In this document: positions 24,812 through 34,489 of the stretch, in pieces
Numbering within the stretch: the first letter of the stretch is position 1
Layout of the letters: the number at the start of each line of letters is the position of its first letter
NCBI GenBank assembly: GCA_029239785.1
Contig: JARBUG010000004.1
Span: forward strand, 57,221 to 121,220
Source: Symbiobacteriaceae bacterium
GTDB taxonomy: Bacteria; Bacillota; Sulfobacillia; Symbiobacteriales; Symbiobacteriaceae
Length of the DNA stretch: 64,000 nucleotides
Direction: 5' to 3'
Notes under the pieces: model-generated
What the model was told of the DNA's origin: nothing
The model's database searches: none
Seen by the model: the letters and a program-made list of their open reading frames with translations, nothing else
Made by a program: the position numbers and the translations under genes

Positions 24812-26131
24812 ATGGTTTGGCTTCAACTCGCCGTCGTTCTCTTCTTTCTGATCCTCGGCTGCAGCTACGGTAGCGTCGGTCTCGGTATCTTTGGCGCCCT
24901 TGGTACCGCCGTTCTCGTCTTCGGCTTCCACCTGCCGATTGCCGCTCCGCCCATCGATGTCATGCTGATGATCCTGGCCGTTGTCACCGCTGCTGGCACC
25001 ATGGAAGCGGCCGGTGGTCTCGAGTACCTGGTCCACCTGGCCGAGCGGGCCCTGCGGAAGAATCCCAAGTACATTACGTTCATGGCCCCCATCGTCACCT
25101 GGGTGTTCACCTTCTTTGCGGGTACCGGCCATGTCGCCTACTCTGTCCTGCCGGTTATTGCTGAAGTGGCCCGCGAAACAAAGATTCGCCCCGAGCGGCC
25201 GCTTTCTGTCGCAGTTATCGCAAGTCAGTTTGCAATTACCGGCAGCCCGATTTCGGCCGCGATGGTGACCATGGTCGGCCTGACCGCAGCCGCCGGCATG
25301 TCCATCGGCAAGCTGATGCTGATCACCGCCCCATCCACCTTCCTGGCCTGCATGGTCGCCGCATTCGCCATGAGCTTCTACGGCAAGGAACTGGAGCAGG
25401 ACCCCGAGTACCTGCGCCGTCTGGAAGCGGGTCTGGTGCCGCCCATCGTGCCGGTCTCGCAGCGAGCCGCCTATAAGGCCGACCCGAAGGCCATCTACTC
25501 TGTCATCATCTTCCTCGTCGCCGCCGTGGTAGTCGTCGCCCTCGGTAAGTCCGAGTGGCGTCCCTCCTGGACCGTCGACGGCAAGACCACGATTCTCGAA
25601 ATGCAGTACGTCGTCCAGCTGGTCATGATGGCCGCTGCCGCCGGCATCGTTCTGCTCGGCAAGCCCGACCTCGAGAAGGTCGTCAAGGGCAAGGTCTTCT
25701 CCGCCGGCGCCACCGCCCTGGTCGCGATCTTCGGTATTTCGATGATGGGCGACACCTGGTTCAAGGCGAATGAAGCCCTGCTGAAGGCCAGCCTCGGTGG
25801 TTGGGTGAAGGTGGCTCCGTGGCTCTTCGCCGTCGCACTGTTCGGCTTCTCGGCGCTGGTTAACTCGCAGGGCGCCACCGTGAAGGCCCTGATGCCGATC
25901 GGTATCTCCTTCGGCATTCCGGCGCCGTTCCTGGCCGCCATGATGCCCGCCGTTAACGGCTACTGGTTCACCCCGGACTACGGCCCGATCATCGCCGCCG
26001 TCCAGTTCGACCAGACCGGCACCACCAAGATCGGCAAGTGGGTCTTTAACCACAGCTTCATGGTACCGGGTATCATCACCATCGTCCTGTCCGTGGTGTT
26101 TGGCTTCATCTTCCAGGCGATCTTCTGGTAA
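24812..26131 (+). CDS. Anaerobic C4-dicarboxylate transporter, DcuA/DcuB family
   Basis: 439 residues, about eleven hydrophobic helices. Family blocks: FFAGTGHVAYSVLPVIAEVA, RPERPLSVAVIASQFAITGSPISAA and VNGYWFTPDYGPIIAAVQFD. Dcu carriers exchange fumarate, malate or aspartate for succinate during anaerobic growth. ATG is preceded by GAGGAGG with about 12 bases between. Single gene with its own terminator; the 230-base gap before it shows no clear promoter by eye. Confidence 0.93.
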   Translation: MVWLQLAVVLFFLILGCSYGSVGLGIFGALGTAVLVFGFHLPIAAPPIDVMLMILAVVTAAGTMEAAGGLEYLVHLAERALRKNPKYITFMAPIVTWVFTFFAGTGHVAYSVLPVIAEVARETKIRPERPLSVAVIASQFAITGSPISAAMVTMVGLTAAAGMSIGKLMLITAPSTFLACMVAAFAMSFYGKELEQDPEYLRRLEAGLVPPIVPVSQRAAYKADPKAIYSVIIFLVAAVVVVALGKSEWRPSWTVDGKTTILEMQYVVQLVMMAAAAGIVLLGKPDLEKVVKGKVFSAGATALVAIFGISMMGDTWFKANEALLKASLGGWVKVAPWLFAVALFGFSALVNSQGATVKALMPIGISFGIPAPFLAAMMPAVNGYWFTPDYGPIIAAVQFDQTGTTKIGKWVFNHSFMVPGIITIVLSVVFGFIFQAIFW

Positions 26132-26144
26132 GAGGAATGCAACT

Positions 26145-26174
26145 CGGCGCCGCCCAACCCCGGGCGGCGCCTTT
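26145..26174 (+). terminator. Terminator after Dcu transporter
   Basis: GGCGCCGCCC and GGGCGGCGCC arms, loop AACCCC, then TTTG. Short T run. Confidence 0.75.
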
Positions 26175-26266
26175 GCGCGCTGTCTAGCCTGCAGCGCATA
26201 CGTATGTCTTGGGGAGGAGGCCAGGCCCCCCGTCCCGAAGTGCCGCGATGAAGGAGTGAGCGCAAT

Positions 26267-27598
26267 ATGGCAGAACCGAAGCTTCCCCGGGAGTGGTCGG
26301 CGCTGCTCCAGACCGAGGCGGACCGCTGGGTCCGGGACGGGCTGATCAACGCCGAGCAGCGCAGCGCGATTGTGGGGCTCTACCCGGCGCCAGGGGCCGG
26401 CGGGCGTGAGCGGACGATCCTGATTTTCACCTTGCTCGGCAGCCTGCTGGTGGGGGCGGGCGTGATTCTCTTCTTTGCCGCCAACTGGCCGGGCCTGTCA
26501 GCCGCCACGAAGGTTGCGGCCGTTCTGGTCGGCGTGCTGGGCGCCTACGGCTCCGGGTACTACCTCCAGTTTATGCGGGGTGACTACCCCCGCCTCGGTC
26601 ACAGCCTGATCGTGCTCGGCGCCCTGCTGTATGGCGCGGGCATCTGGCTGGTGGCGCAGATCTTTCACCTGGACAGCCACTTCCCCACCGGGTTCCTGCT
26701 TTGGGGCGTGGGGCTGCTGCCCGTGGTGCTGGCGACCGGGTCGGTCTGGGTCCTCTACCTGGGCACGGCGGTGCTGGGCATCTGGACGGTAACCGAGCAG
26801 ACCTACACACTCAGCTACAACCTGCTCTTCCCGGTGCTGATGGCCGGGGCCGTGATTCCCCTGTCCCGCCGGGTTGGCTCGGCGCTGAGCGAGGCGGGCG
26901 CCCTGTTCGGCATCTTCCTCTGGTTCATGATCGGGTCGCTGTCGCACCTGACCAGCACCAGCGGCAACCCGGAGCCGCTCATCGTCGCACGTCTGATGCT
27001 GCTATATGGCGGCGCAGTGCTGACGGCGGGGGTGGCTGGATTGGGCAACCAGCAGGCGTACGTAAGCCTGGGCGGTCTGATGGCCCTGGCTGGCACCTAC
27101 ATGCTCACCTTCCGCTGGCACTTCATCGGCAGTGATGTCGAACTGCCGTCGCTGCTGGCGGGGTCTGGCTTCCAGACCGCCGGTCTGATGGTGATCGTCG
27201 GTGCGCTGGCCGCTGGTGGGGCGCGGCTCTGGCAGCAGGGGGCAGCAGGCCGCCTGGAGCTGCCGGTCACCGCGCTGATGCCCGCTGTGGCGGCGCTGGG
27301 CGTGCAACTCCTGGACCCCGTCCCCCGGATGGTTGCGTTCAACCTGCTGCTGTTTGCGGGCACGGTGGGGTGGATTGTGTACGGCGTCCGCCGTCGCCAG
27401 CAGTTGGTGGTCAACCTGGGGCTGGCGGTTTTCGTGCTGCATGTGCTGACCCGGTACTTTGACCTGTTCTTCAGCGCCATGGACCGGTCGCTCTTCTTTG
27501 TGCTGGGGGGCATTCTGCTGCTAGGCGGCGGGTGGCTGCTGGAGCGGAACCGGCGCCGTTGGATGTCGGCATGGGGAGGTGACGGCGATGACCGGTAA
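26267..27598 (+). CDS. DUF2157 multi-pass membrane protein
   Basis: 443 residues. The first 45 residues are a soluble DUF2157-type segment (WVRDGLINAEQRSAIVGLY); the rest is about twelve hydrophobic helices. Function unknown. In many bacteria it is adjacent to a GDYXXLXY gene, as here, where the genes overlap by 11 bases. RBS GAAGGAG before ATG. Confidence 0.82.
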   Translation: MAEPKLPREWSALLQTEADRWVRDGLINAEQRSAIVGLYPAPGAGGRERTILIFTLLGSLLVGAGVILFFAANWPGLSAATKVAAVLVGVLGAYGSGYYLQFMRGDYPRLGHSLIVLGALLYGAGIWLVAQIFHLDSHFPTGFLLWGVGLLPVVLATGSVWVLYLGTAVLGIWTVTEQTYTLSYNLLFPVLMAGAVIPLSRRVGSALSEAGALFGIFLWFMIGSLSHLTSTSGNPEPLIVARLMLLYGGAVLTAGVAGLGNQQAYVSLGGLMALAGTYMLTFRWHFIGSDVELPSLLAGSGFQTAGLMVIVGALAAGGARLWQQGAAGRLELPVTALMPAVAALGVQLLDPVPRMVAFNLLLFAGTVGWIVYGVRRRQQLVVNLGLAVFVLHVLTRYFDLFFSAMDRSLFFVLGGILLLGGGWLLERNRRRWMSAWGGDGDDR

Positions 27599-28139
27599 GC
27601 GCTGGGTCTTTGTGGCCGCCGTCGCCCTGCAGGTGCTGCTGCTGCTCGGTATGGCGGGACGGCATTCGTACACGCTTCAGACCGGGCGCCCCATCCGCCT
27701 GGAGACCGCGCCGGTCGACCCGTGGGATCCGTTCCGGGGGGAGTATGTGTCGCTCAACTACAAGATCTCGCAGCTTGAAGCAGGCCGCGTCACCATGGCC
27801 GGCGCCCCCTACCAGCGGGGACAGAAGGTATGGGTGACGCTCAGGTCGGCTGATCCGTATTGGATTGCCGTGGCGGTTTCCAGCCGCCGCCCGCAGGCGT
27901 CCGGCAACGAGGTGGCTGTTCAGGGCACAGTTCAGTGGTATTACCCCGATGCAGGGCCGGCTGGCAGGCCTCAGGTCTTCATTCGCTACGGCATCGAGCA
28001 GTTTTACGTGCCGGAGGGGGAGGGGCCGGAGCTTGAGGACCGGCGCCATCAGGTGGATGTGGATGCGGTCGTTGACCGGTTTGGGCGGGCCGCGGTGAAG
28101 CGCGTTTGGGTCGATGGGAAAGAGGTGCAGTGGAGGTAG
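27588..28139 (+). CDS. GDYXXLXY-domain exported protein
   Basis: 183 residues from ATG 27588, nine bases after GGGAGG. One N-terminal membrane helix (WVFVAAVALQVLLLLGMAG), then APVDPWDPFRGEYVSLNYKI, where GEYVSLNY is the family signature (GDYVxLxY). Predicted to be a membrane-anchored extracytoplasmic protein. Function unknown; it is the constant partner of DUF2157 proteins. Confidence 0.85.
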   Translation: MTGKRWVFVAAVALQVLLLLGMAGRHSYTLQTGRPIRLETAPVDPWDPFRGEYVSLNYKISQLEAGRVTMAGAPYQRGQKVWVTLRSADPYWIAVAVSSRRPQASGNEVAVQGTVQWYYPDAGPAGRPQVFIRYGIEQFYVPEGEGPELEDRRHQVDVDAVVDRFGRAAVKRVWVDGKEVQWR

Positions 28140-28146
28140 CTGACGA

Positions 28147-28180
28147 GCCCGCCTACTCCCGGTAGGCGGGCTGGGTTTTT
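28147..28180 (+). terminator. Terminator between convergent genes
   Basis: GCCCGCCTA and TAGGCGGGC arms with loop CTCCCGG and a TGGGTTTTT tail on the plus strand. It abuts the stop of the gene on the other strand. Confidence 0.9.
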
Positions 28181-29363
28181 ATCGGGATCGCCGCTTTTGC
28201 TGCCAGCCCCAGGAAGCAAGCAGGACGACGGCAACGGCTGCAATCACCAGCCAAAAGGTTGTGCTGCCGACGAAGGGCAGGGGCTCTGCAGAGGGCGGAG
28301 GCTGCGCCGGCACGGGGAGGGGGGTCGGGTTTGGATTGGGGTTCGGGTTGGGCACCGGCCCCGGCCCTTCCCACCAGACCCGGTACACAATCCCGGCGAC
28401 GAAATCTGCCACGAACAAGTCCCCGGCCGGCCCGACCGCTACATCCAGCGGCCGCTGGAGGCCGGTGAGGATATCGGTAATCTCACCGGTGGGCGTTACA
28501 AAGGCCACGCGGCGCCCGGTCGTTTCATCGAAACTGCTGCCCCACATGGCCACAAAGAAACCGTCACGATAGGGCGCAGGGAACGCGCTCCCGCCGGCGT
28601 ACGCCAGCCCGTTCGTCGAGTTGTGGTCGCCGAACAGGGCGACCGGTCCCGTGGTGCCTGTGTTCGCCGGCGGGTGCTCAAAGTAACGGGGAAACCCGTA
28701 GTCGCCGCCCTGCACAACCAGATTTAACTCATCCGACGTAGCCGGATCGTCTGCACCGTTGTCCGTCACCCAGAGCCGGCCCTTGTCATCCCAGGCCATG
28801 CCGAACGGATTCCGGAAGCCTTTTGCCCAGACCTCCGCCATCTCGGGCCGGGCCGGGTCGAAGCGGAGAATCGTCCCAGACCAGGGGTGCTTTTCTGCGC
28901 TCTGGTCCGTCGTCGAACCAATGCCCAGGTAGAGCATCCCGTCAGGGCCGAAGAGCAGCCCGTCGTTCTGGTGCAGACCATGGGGCACCTCGGGCAGCAC
29001 GGGCCGGGGGTTGGCGTAGGTACCATCGGGCTGGCGGGCGAAGGCCAGCACCCGCCCGGTGTCGGAAACGTAAAGGGTATCATCTTTCAGGGCGATACCT
29101 AACAGGTCATGGCGCGCCTTGGCCACCTCCTGTCGCTCCGCCTCAGCCCCGTCACGAATGGTCACGGCGACTACTTCGCCCGTCTGCTGGGCGATGTAGA
29201 GCCGCCCGTCGGGGCCGAATACCAGCCGGGTCGGGTGATGAACGCCCTCCACCACCGGTGCTATGTGGAAGCCGGGTACAGCGGGTGTCGGCGCCGCCAG
29301 CGCTGCGCCCGGAACGAACAGCATGAGCAGGGCAAACGTCAGGGCGGCAGCGCGGCTGACCAT
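28179..29363 (-). CDS. Surface-anchored glucose/sorbosone dehydrogenase-like beta-propeller
   Basis: 394 residues from ATG 29363 with AGGAGGT seven bases upstream; a longer frame to 29453 is not supported. Signal peptide, then a six-bladed propeller: GVHHPTRLVFGPDGRLYI, HQNDGLLFGPDGMLYLGIGS, WAKGFRNPFGMAWDDKGRLWVTDNG. These are GSDH/PQQ-sugar-dehydrogenase blocks. A Pro/Asn spacer, LPFVGS, a membrane helix and KRRSR tail end the protein, like a wall or membrane anchor. PQQ use is not demonstrated. Confidence 0.82.
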   Translation of the reverse strand: MVSRAAALTFALLMLFVPGAALAAPTPAVPGFHIAPVVEGVHHPTRLVFGPDGRLYIAQQTGEVVAVTIRDGAEAERQEVAKARHDLLGIALKDDTLYVSDTGRVLAFARQPDGTYANPRPVLPEVPHGLHQNDGLLFGPDGMLYLGIGSTTDQSAEKHPWSGTILRFDPARPEMAEVWAKGFRNPFGMAWDDKGRLWVTDNGADDPATSDELNLVVQGGDYGFPRYFEHPPANTGTTGPVALFGDHNSTNGLAYAGGSAFPAPYRDGFFVAMWGSSFDETTGRRVAFVTPTGEITDILTGLQRPLDVAVGPAGDLFVADFVAGIVYRVWWEGPGPVPNPNPNPNPTPLPVPAQPPPSAEPLPFVGSTTFWLVIAAVAVVLLASWGWQQKRRSR

Positions 29364-29587
29364 GGGCAGGACCTCCTGCAGTTTTGTATATCTTTTGACT
29401 TTATCGCGCAGCCGGCAGTTACGCTTCGGGCTGCAGTTCCCGTCCGATTGCATCCACTCCCGCAGGCACCCAGCCTTGACGGGGTTTAGCCTTATGTTGA
29501 CGACTAGTGGACTCCAAAGTAACCTATTGATTGTGGTTTACAGTTGAAACGATGTGGTATCAAGATCACCTCAAGGAGCGAAGCGAT

Positions 29588-30703
29588 GTGGCACAACCCA
29601 TCACCGAAACAACCGCTGTACCTCAGCCGCGGCGACCGCGGCTCGCCTCGCTCGATGTGCTCCGCGCCTTCGCAGCGGTCGCCGTGGTCCTGATCCATAC
29701 GTCAGCTGCTGTGCTCTTGCACACTCCCCACGAAGCACGTGGGTGGCAGGTTGCGGGCTTCATCAATCAGTTTTGCCGGTTCGCCGTTCCGGCGTTTGTG
29801 TTGATCACCGGCGCCGGGCTTTTCCACAACTACGGGCAGCGGAGCAGCTTTTCTCCAGGGCAGTATTACCTGCGTCGTCTGAAGAGCATTGGCATCCCTT
29901 ACCTGTTTTGGAGTTTCGCCTATTTCACCTTGTATCGCTGGATGGAACAGGACTTCCACCAGTTCTTGCCGCGTTTCCTTGACGTCCTGGCAACTGCCAC
30001 CGCAAACTACACCTTTTACTTTTTTCCGATCATCGTGCCGTTCTACCTGTTATTTCCGTTGGTCCGGCCCCTGGCGCGCAGCAAATGGATGGGCATGGCC
30101 GCTTTGATTGGAATTGCGGGCAACGGGTTCTTCGTGTGGTTTGCTTTTCCGCAGCCTAAGGTCGCACTCGGACCGCTTCTGAGTCAGTTATACGCGTATG
30201 CAGGAAATACGCCCCTTTGGTGGATGGGGCCGTTTTTCCTGGGCGCCTGGCTGGTCACTCGCTGGGACGCTGCCACCGCCTGGCTGCGCCGGTACTGGAT
30301 CGGCCTCACGGCCCTGGCAGCATTCCTTCTGGTCTGGGTGATGCAGGAGTTCCACGCATACGTTGGCATGGGCAAGCTGGCGTACGTTGCCACGAACTTC
30401 CGCCCCAGCGCATACTCCTATGGTTTGGTCATCATGCTAGCCATGGTCGGGCTTGGCGCAGTGCTGTCCGAACGGGCTGGCTGGGCCATGCATGCCATCG
30501 AATCGTTCAGTAAATACTCGTTCACAGTCTACCTGGTCCACCCGTTGGTTCAGCAGGCCACAAGCAAGGTGCTTTCGCCGCTCAGTATCGGGCCGCTCAT
30601 CCACTTTGTCCTGCAGGGGTGCCTCGTGATCGGACTCTCTTATGTACTGGCCCGCGCCATCGACAAGGTGCCAGGTGGCAGTTGGGTCATTGGTGTGCGC
30701 TGA
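29588..30703 (+). CDS. Acyltransferase 3 family membrane protein
   Basis: 371 residues; GTG 29588 has AAGGAG ten bases upstream, preferred to ATG codons at 29531 and 29552. Family 3 acyltransferases (OafA/YrhL/WecH type) have about ten helices; seen here are RLASLDVLRAFAAVAVVLIH with the conserved His, and R-x(10)-H spacing in the first helix. They O-acetylate or acylate exported sugars or peptidoglycan-like polymers. Acceptor unknown; no polysaccharide cluster is adjacent. Confidence 0.85.
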   Translation: MAQPITETTAVPQPRRPRLASLDVLRAFAAVAVVLIHTSAAVLLHTPHEARGWQVAGFINQFCRFAVPAFVLITGAGLFHNYGQRSSFSPGQYYLRRLKSIGIPYLFWSFAYFTLYRWMEQDFHQFLPRFLDVLATATANYTFYFFPIIVPFYLLFPLVRPLARSKWMGMAALIGIAGNGFFVWFAFPQPKVALGPLLSQLYAYAGNTPLWWMGPFFLGAWLVTRWDAATAWLRRYWIGLTALAAFLLVWVMQEFHAYVGMGKLAYVATNFRPSAYSYGLVIMLAMVGLGAVLSERAGWAMHAIESFSKYSFTVYLVHPLVQQATSKVLSPLSIGPLIHFVLQGCLVIGLSYVLARAIDKVPGGSWVIGVR

Positions 30704-30734
30704 CTTGACAGATCCACAGCGGTTTGGTAGATTT

Positions 30735-30966
30735 TTGGATACAGCGATGAACGGGAGGAGTACCTGCCAGTTTCGCCTCTCCAGAGAGCCCTGCACCAGG
30801 TGCAAGCGGGGCGTGGCGGCGGCGGGGAACGGCGCCCGGGAGCCAAAACTCCATACCTCAAGGTGGGCGCCGCCCCGGGGCGCCAATCAGGGTGGAACCG
30901 CGGGAGCACTGTAAGGCTCTCGTCCCTGGCCAATCTGCGATTGGCCGGTGGACGGGAGCTTTTTGT
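30735..30966 (+). promoter_or_regulatory. T-box leader controlling glyQS
   Basis: Stem I start AGCGATGAACGGGAGGAGTA, the T-box AGGGTGGAACCGCGGG at 30889-30904, and a terminator hairpin with GCTCTCGTCC and GGACGGGAGC arms followed by TTTTT (30916-30965). Uncharged tRNA-Gly pairing with the TGGA bulge would favour the antiterminator and allow glyQS expression. I did not fix the specifier codon. The whole 369-base gap before glyQ is leader plus RBS. Confidence 0.95.
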
Positions 30967-31072
30967 ATGCCCGGTTAGCCGGCCCGAAAGCCTAGCATGG
31001 CGCCGCCACAGCGGCGGTGCCGTGCGAAGCCCGTGAATGGCGCGTTAGCGCCGAGAAAGGAGGAACCGTCCC

Positions 31073-32044
31073 GTGTACATGCAGGATCTGATTCTGACCC
31101 TGGACAAGTTTTGGGCGGAGAAAGGCTGCATCGTCGGCTTCCCGTACGACATGGAGAAAGGCGCGGGCACCTTTAACCCCCACACCTTCTTCCGGTCGCT
31201 CGGTCCGGAGCCCTGGAACGTCTGCTACATTGAGCCCTGCCGGCGCCCCGCTGACGGCCGCTACGCCCAGAACCCGAACCGCATGCAGCATTACTTTCAG
31301 TACCAGATCATCATGAAGCCCAGCCCCGAGAACATCCAGGAGATGTACCTCGAAATGCTGGAACGCATCGGCATCGACCCCAAGAAGCACGACATTCGCT
31401 TCGTCGAAGACAACTGGGAAGGCCCGACCCTGGGCGCCTGGGGCCTGGGCTGGGAAGTCTGGTGCGACGGCATGGAGATCACCCAGTTTACCTACTTCCA
31501 GCAGGTCGGCGGTTTCGAGTGCCGGCCCGTGGCGGTGGAGATCACCCTGGGCCTGGAGCGGCTCACCTCGTACATCCAGGGCGTCGATAACGTCTGGGAT
31601 ATCCAGTACAACGAGAAGCTCCGCTACAGCGACATCTACGAGGCCTCCGAAATTCAGCACTCGATCTACAACTTCGAGCAGGCTGATACCCAAATGCTCT
31701 TCAGCATGTTCAACATGTTCGAAGGCGAAGCCAAGCGGCTGCTCACGCTGGAGCAACCCCTGGTCTACCCCGCCTACGACTATGTCATGAAGTGCTCACA
31801 CACCTTCAACCTGCTGGATGCCCGGGGCGCCATCGCCGTGAGTGAGCGGCAGGGGTACATTCTGCGGGTGCGCAACATGGCCCGCATGGCCGCCAAGGCC
31901 TACCTCGACCTGCGTGAGTCGATGGGCTTCCCGCTGCTTAAGGATGTGACCGAGCGCCCGACTTGGGACTCCCGTTTCGGCGCCAAAAAGAACGTGGTCG
32001 CCCCCGGCCCTGAAGCCAAGCCCGACGAGGAAGGAGGCAAGTAG
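31073..32044 (+). CDS. glyQ: Glycyl-tRNA synthetase alpha subunit
   Basis: 323 residues. Class II core: [69 protein letters not shown]. Slightly longer than the usual 290-300 because of a charged C-terminal tail. Works as an alpha2-beta2 tetramer with the product of the next gene, three bases downstream. GTG start follows AAAGGAGGA by nine bases. T-box controlled. Confidence 0.98.
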   Translation: MYMQDLILTLDKFWAEKGCIVGFPYDMEKGAGTFNPHTFFRSLGPEPWNVCYIEPCRRPADGRYAQNPNRMQHYFQYQIIMKPSPENIQEMYLEMLERIGIDPKKHDIRFVEDNWEGPTLGAWGLGWEVWCDGMEITQFTYFQQVGGFECRPVAVEITLGLERLTSYIQGVDNVWDIQYNEKLRYSDIYEASEIQHSIYNFEQADTQMLFSMFNMFEGEAKRLLTLEQPLVYPAYDYVMKCSHTFNLLDARGAIAVSERQGYILRVRNMARMAAKAYLDLRESMGFPLLKDVTERPTWDSRFGAKKNVVAPGPEAKPDEEGGK

Positions 32045-32046
32045 CC

Positions 32047-34149
32047 ATGACTGAAACACGCAACCTGCTGCTGGAAATCGGCACTGAAGAGATCCCTTCC
32101 CGGTTCTGCCAGCCCGCACTCGACCAGTTGAAGGCGAACGCTGAAAAAGCCCTCGCCGAGGCCCGCATCGATTTTAAACTGGCCGACACCTTCGGCACAC
32201 CCCGCCGCCTGGTGCTCTACGTGAAGGATATGGCGCTGGTCCAGAAGGATGTTGAAGTCGTCCAGAAGGGCCCGGCCAAGAAGGCCGCCTTCGACGCCAA
32301 CGGCAACCCGACCGTTGCCATTCAGAAGTTCGCCCAGTCGCAGGGCGTTGAAATCAGCGCCCTCGAAGTGCAGAAGGATGAAAAGGGCAACGAGTATATG
32401 TATGCCCGCAAGCTGGTAAAGGGCGAGTCGATCGCAAAGGTCCTGCCGCCCCTGCTGGCGAGCCTGGTCCTGTCGTTCGAATGGCCCAAGTCGATGCGCT
32501 GGGCCGACCGCTCTATCCGCTACGCCCGGCCCATCCGCTGGATTCTGGCCATGCTCGGCGACCGGCGGGTTCCCTTCGAGGTCGACGGCATCGCAACCGT
32601 CAACACCACCATGGGCCACCGGGTGCTGGGCCCCGGCGCCCCCATCGTCGTTGACAACGCCGACGATTATTTCCCCAAGGCGACCAAGGGCTACGTCATG
32701 GTCGACCAGAACATCCGCAAGCAGGTGATCTGGCAGCAGGTGACCGACTGCGCCTACCGCCTGGGCGGCCACGTGGAGCGCGACGAAGATCTCCTCGAAG
32801 AGCTGAACTGGCTGGTTGAGCAGCCCACCGCTTTTTCGGGCGCCTTTGACCCGGCCTTCCTGGACGTGCCGCCCCAGGTGCTGGTCACCACCATGAAGGA
32901 AAACCAGCGGTACTTCCCCGTCTACAAGGACGAGAGCCGCACCGAACTGCTGCCTAACTTCATCGCCCTGCGCAATGGCGAGCGCGATTACATCGAAATC
33001 GTCCGTGCCGGCAACGAGAAGGTTCTCGCGGCCCGCCTCTCCGACGCCCGTTTCTTCTGGGATGAGGACCGCAAGCGAGACCTGGCCTCTTACAACGACC
33101 GGCTGAAGGCCGTCGTCTTCCAGGAGAAGCTCGGCACCCAGTACCAGCGGGTCGTCCGCCTGACCGAACTGGCCGAGAAGGTGGCCAACCACCTGAACCT
33201 GCCGCACGGTGAGCGGGCCCAGGCCACCCGGGCTGCCCAACTCTGCAAGGCCGACCTTGTCACCCGCATGGTCTTCGAGTTCCCCGAAGTCCAGGGCTAC
33301 ATGGGCCAGCAGTACCTGCTGCGCGAGGGCGGTGACCCCGCCGTCGCCAAGGCGATTTACGAGCACTACCTGCCCCGGGGCGCCGGTGACGAGCTGCCCC
33401 GCACCGGCCCCGGCATCGCCGTGGCCCTTGCCGACAAGCTTGACACCCTGGCCGGCTACTTCTCCATCGGCATGATTCCGACCGGCTCGCAGGACCCGTT
33501 CGCCCTACGCCGGGCCGCCCAGGGCGCCGTGCAGACCGTCATCGAAAATGGCCTGACCGTCGACATCGCCGACCTGTGCGCTCTGGCCATTGAGGGCTAC
33601 AAGTTGGAGAACCCGGTCGAGCTGAAGACCCTGGGCGACATGCTCGACTTCTTCAGGGCCCGCATCAAGGTGATGATGGAGGCCCGCAACTACCGCTACG
33701 ATGTCATTGAAGCCGTCCTTTCCGCCAGCTTCCGTGCCCCGTACGATGCCATGCGCCGGGCTGAAGCCCTTTCCAGGATGCTGACCGAGCCCGAGTTTGC
33801 CGCCGTCACCGGCGCTTTCAAGCGGGTCACCAACCTGGCGTCCAAGGCCGAGGAGGCAGGCGTGGAGCCCGGCGAGGTTGATGTCGAACTGCTCACCGAG
33901 GCCGCCGAGCGCGACCTGTACGGTGCCTTCGTCGACCTGCGGCCCGACATGAAGCAGGCGCTGGATGGGCTTGACTACGAAAAGTTCTACCAGATCGCTA
34001 CCCGACTGAAGCAGCCGGTGGATGCCTTCCTCGACAACGTGCGGGTCAACGCCGACAACGAGAAGGTGAAGGTGAACCGGTACAGCCTCCTGACCGCCGT
34101 GGGCGGGCTCCTGTCGGCCCCCGCGGACCTGGGTCGCCTGGCCGGGTAA
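32047..34149 (+). CDS. glyS: Glycyl-tRNA synthetase beta subunit
   Basis: 700 residues, full length for the family. Begins TRNLLLEIGTEEIPSRFCQPAL; contains RFFWDEDRKRDL and the HD-like and anticodon-binding C-terminal regions (DALDNVRVNAD type: VDAFLDNVRVNADNEKVKVN). Provides tRNA binding for GlyQ. Ends just before a strong terminator. Confidence 0.98.
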   Translation: MTETRNLLLEIGTEEIPSRFCQPALDQLKANAEKALAEARIDFKLADTFGTPRRLVLYVKDMALVQKDVEVVQKGPAKKAAFDANGNPTVAIQKFAQSQGVEISALEVQKDEKGNEYMYARKLVKGESIAKVLPPLLASLVLSFEWPKSMRWADRSIRYARPIRWILAMLGDRRVPFEVDGIATVNTTMGHRVLGPGAPIVVDNADDYFPKATKGYVMVDQNIRKQVIWQQVTDCAYRLGGHVERDEDLLEELNWLVEQPTAFSGAFDPAFLDVPPQVLVTTMKENQRYFPVYKDESRTELLPNFIALRNGERDYIEIVRAGNEKVLAARLSDARFFWDEDRKRDLASYNDRLKAVVFQEKLGTQYQRVVRLTELAEKVANHLNLPHGERAQATRAAQLCKADLVTRMVFEFPEVQGYMGQQYLLREGGDPAVAKAIYEHYLPRGAGDELPRTGPGIAVALADKLDTLAGYFSIGMIPTGSQDPFALRRAAQGAVQTVIENGLTVDIADLCALAIEGYKLENPVELKTLGDMLDFFRARIKVMMEARNYRYDVIEAVLSASFRAPYDAMRRAEALSRMLTEPEFAAVTGAFKRVTNLASKAEEAGVEPGEVDVELLTEAAERDLYGAFVDLRPDMKQALDGLDYEKFYQIATRLKQPVDAFLDNVRVNADNEKVKVNRYSLLTAVGGLLSAPADLGRLAG

Positions 34150-34164
34150 AGGCAGCGAACAGCA

Positions 34165-34198
34165 AAAACAACTCCACCCGAGAGGGTGGAGTTGTTTC
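34165..34198 (+). terminator. Bidirectional terminator between glyS and zinc-ribbon gene
   Basis: AACAACTCCACCC and GGGTGGAGTTGTT arms with GAGA tetraloop, A-rich before and TTTC after. Serves both strands. Confidence 0.92.
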
Positions 34199-34208
34199 AT
34201 ATTGGTGC

Positions 34209-34430
34209 TTATGCGGTTTGCTGCGGGAGCCCCGTAATGGTTCCGGCGGCTTCGACCTGGACTCGGACATGGTCTGCACAGTCCTGGCAAACGAAGTCGA
34301 CCTGTCGGGCCAGCAGAGCTTTTTTGTGGTCCTCGTTCATGGGCAGAACCGCCCGCGCCTCTCCGCAGAGAGCACAACGACGGACCACCGGAGCAAGAGA
34401 GTGGATGCGATTACGTTTACGAGTTGCCAA
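34209..34430 (-). CDS. Small zinc-ribbon protein (YlaI/DUF2197-like)
   Basis: 73 residues with CALC (Cys19, Cys22) and CQDC (Cys48, Cys51), about 25 residues apart, a four-Cys zinc ribbon; spacing and the CxxCxE...FVCxxC pattern resemble B. subtilis YlaI. Basic N-terminus MATRKRNR. TTG start follows AGGAGGATG. Function unknown. Preceded by a c-di-AMP riboswitch, which implies a link to wall or osmotic homeostasis. Confidence 0.75.
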   Translation of the reverse strand: MATRKRNRIHSLAPVVRRCALCGEARAVLPMNEDHKKALLARQVDFVCQDCADHVRVQVEAAGTITGLPQQTA

Positions 34431-34489
34431 TGAACTTTCATCCTCCTACCAAGAGATTGGCGGAAGGACATGGCCGCGCCAGGGCGCGC

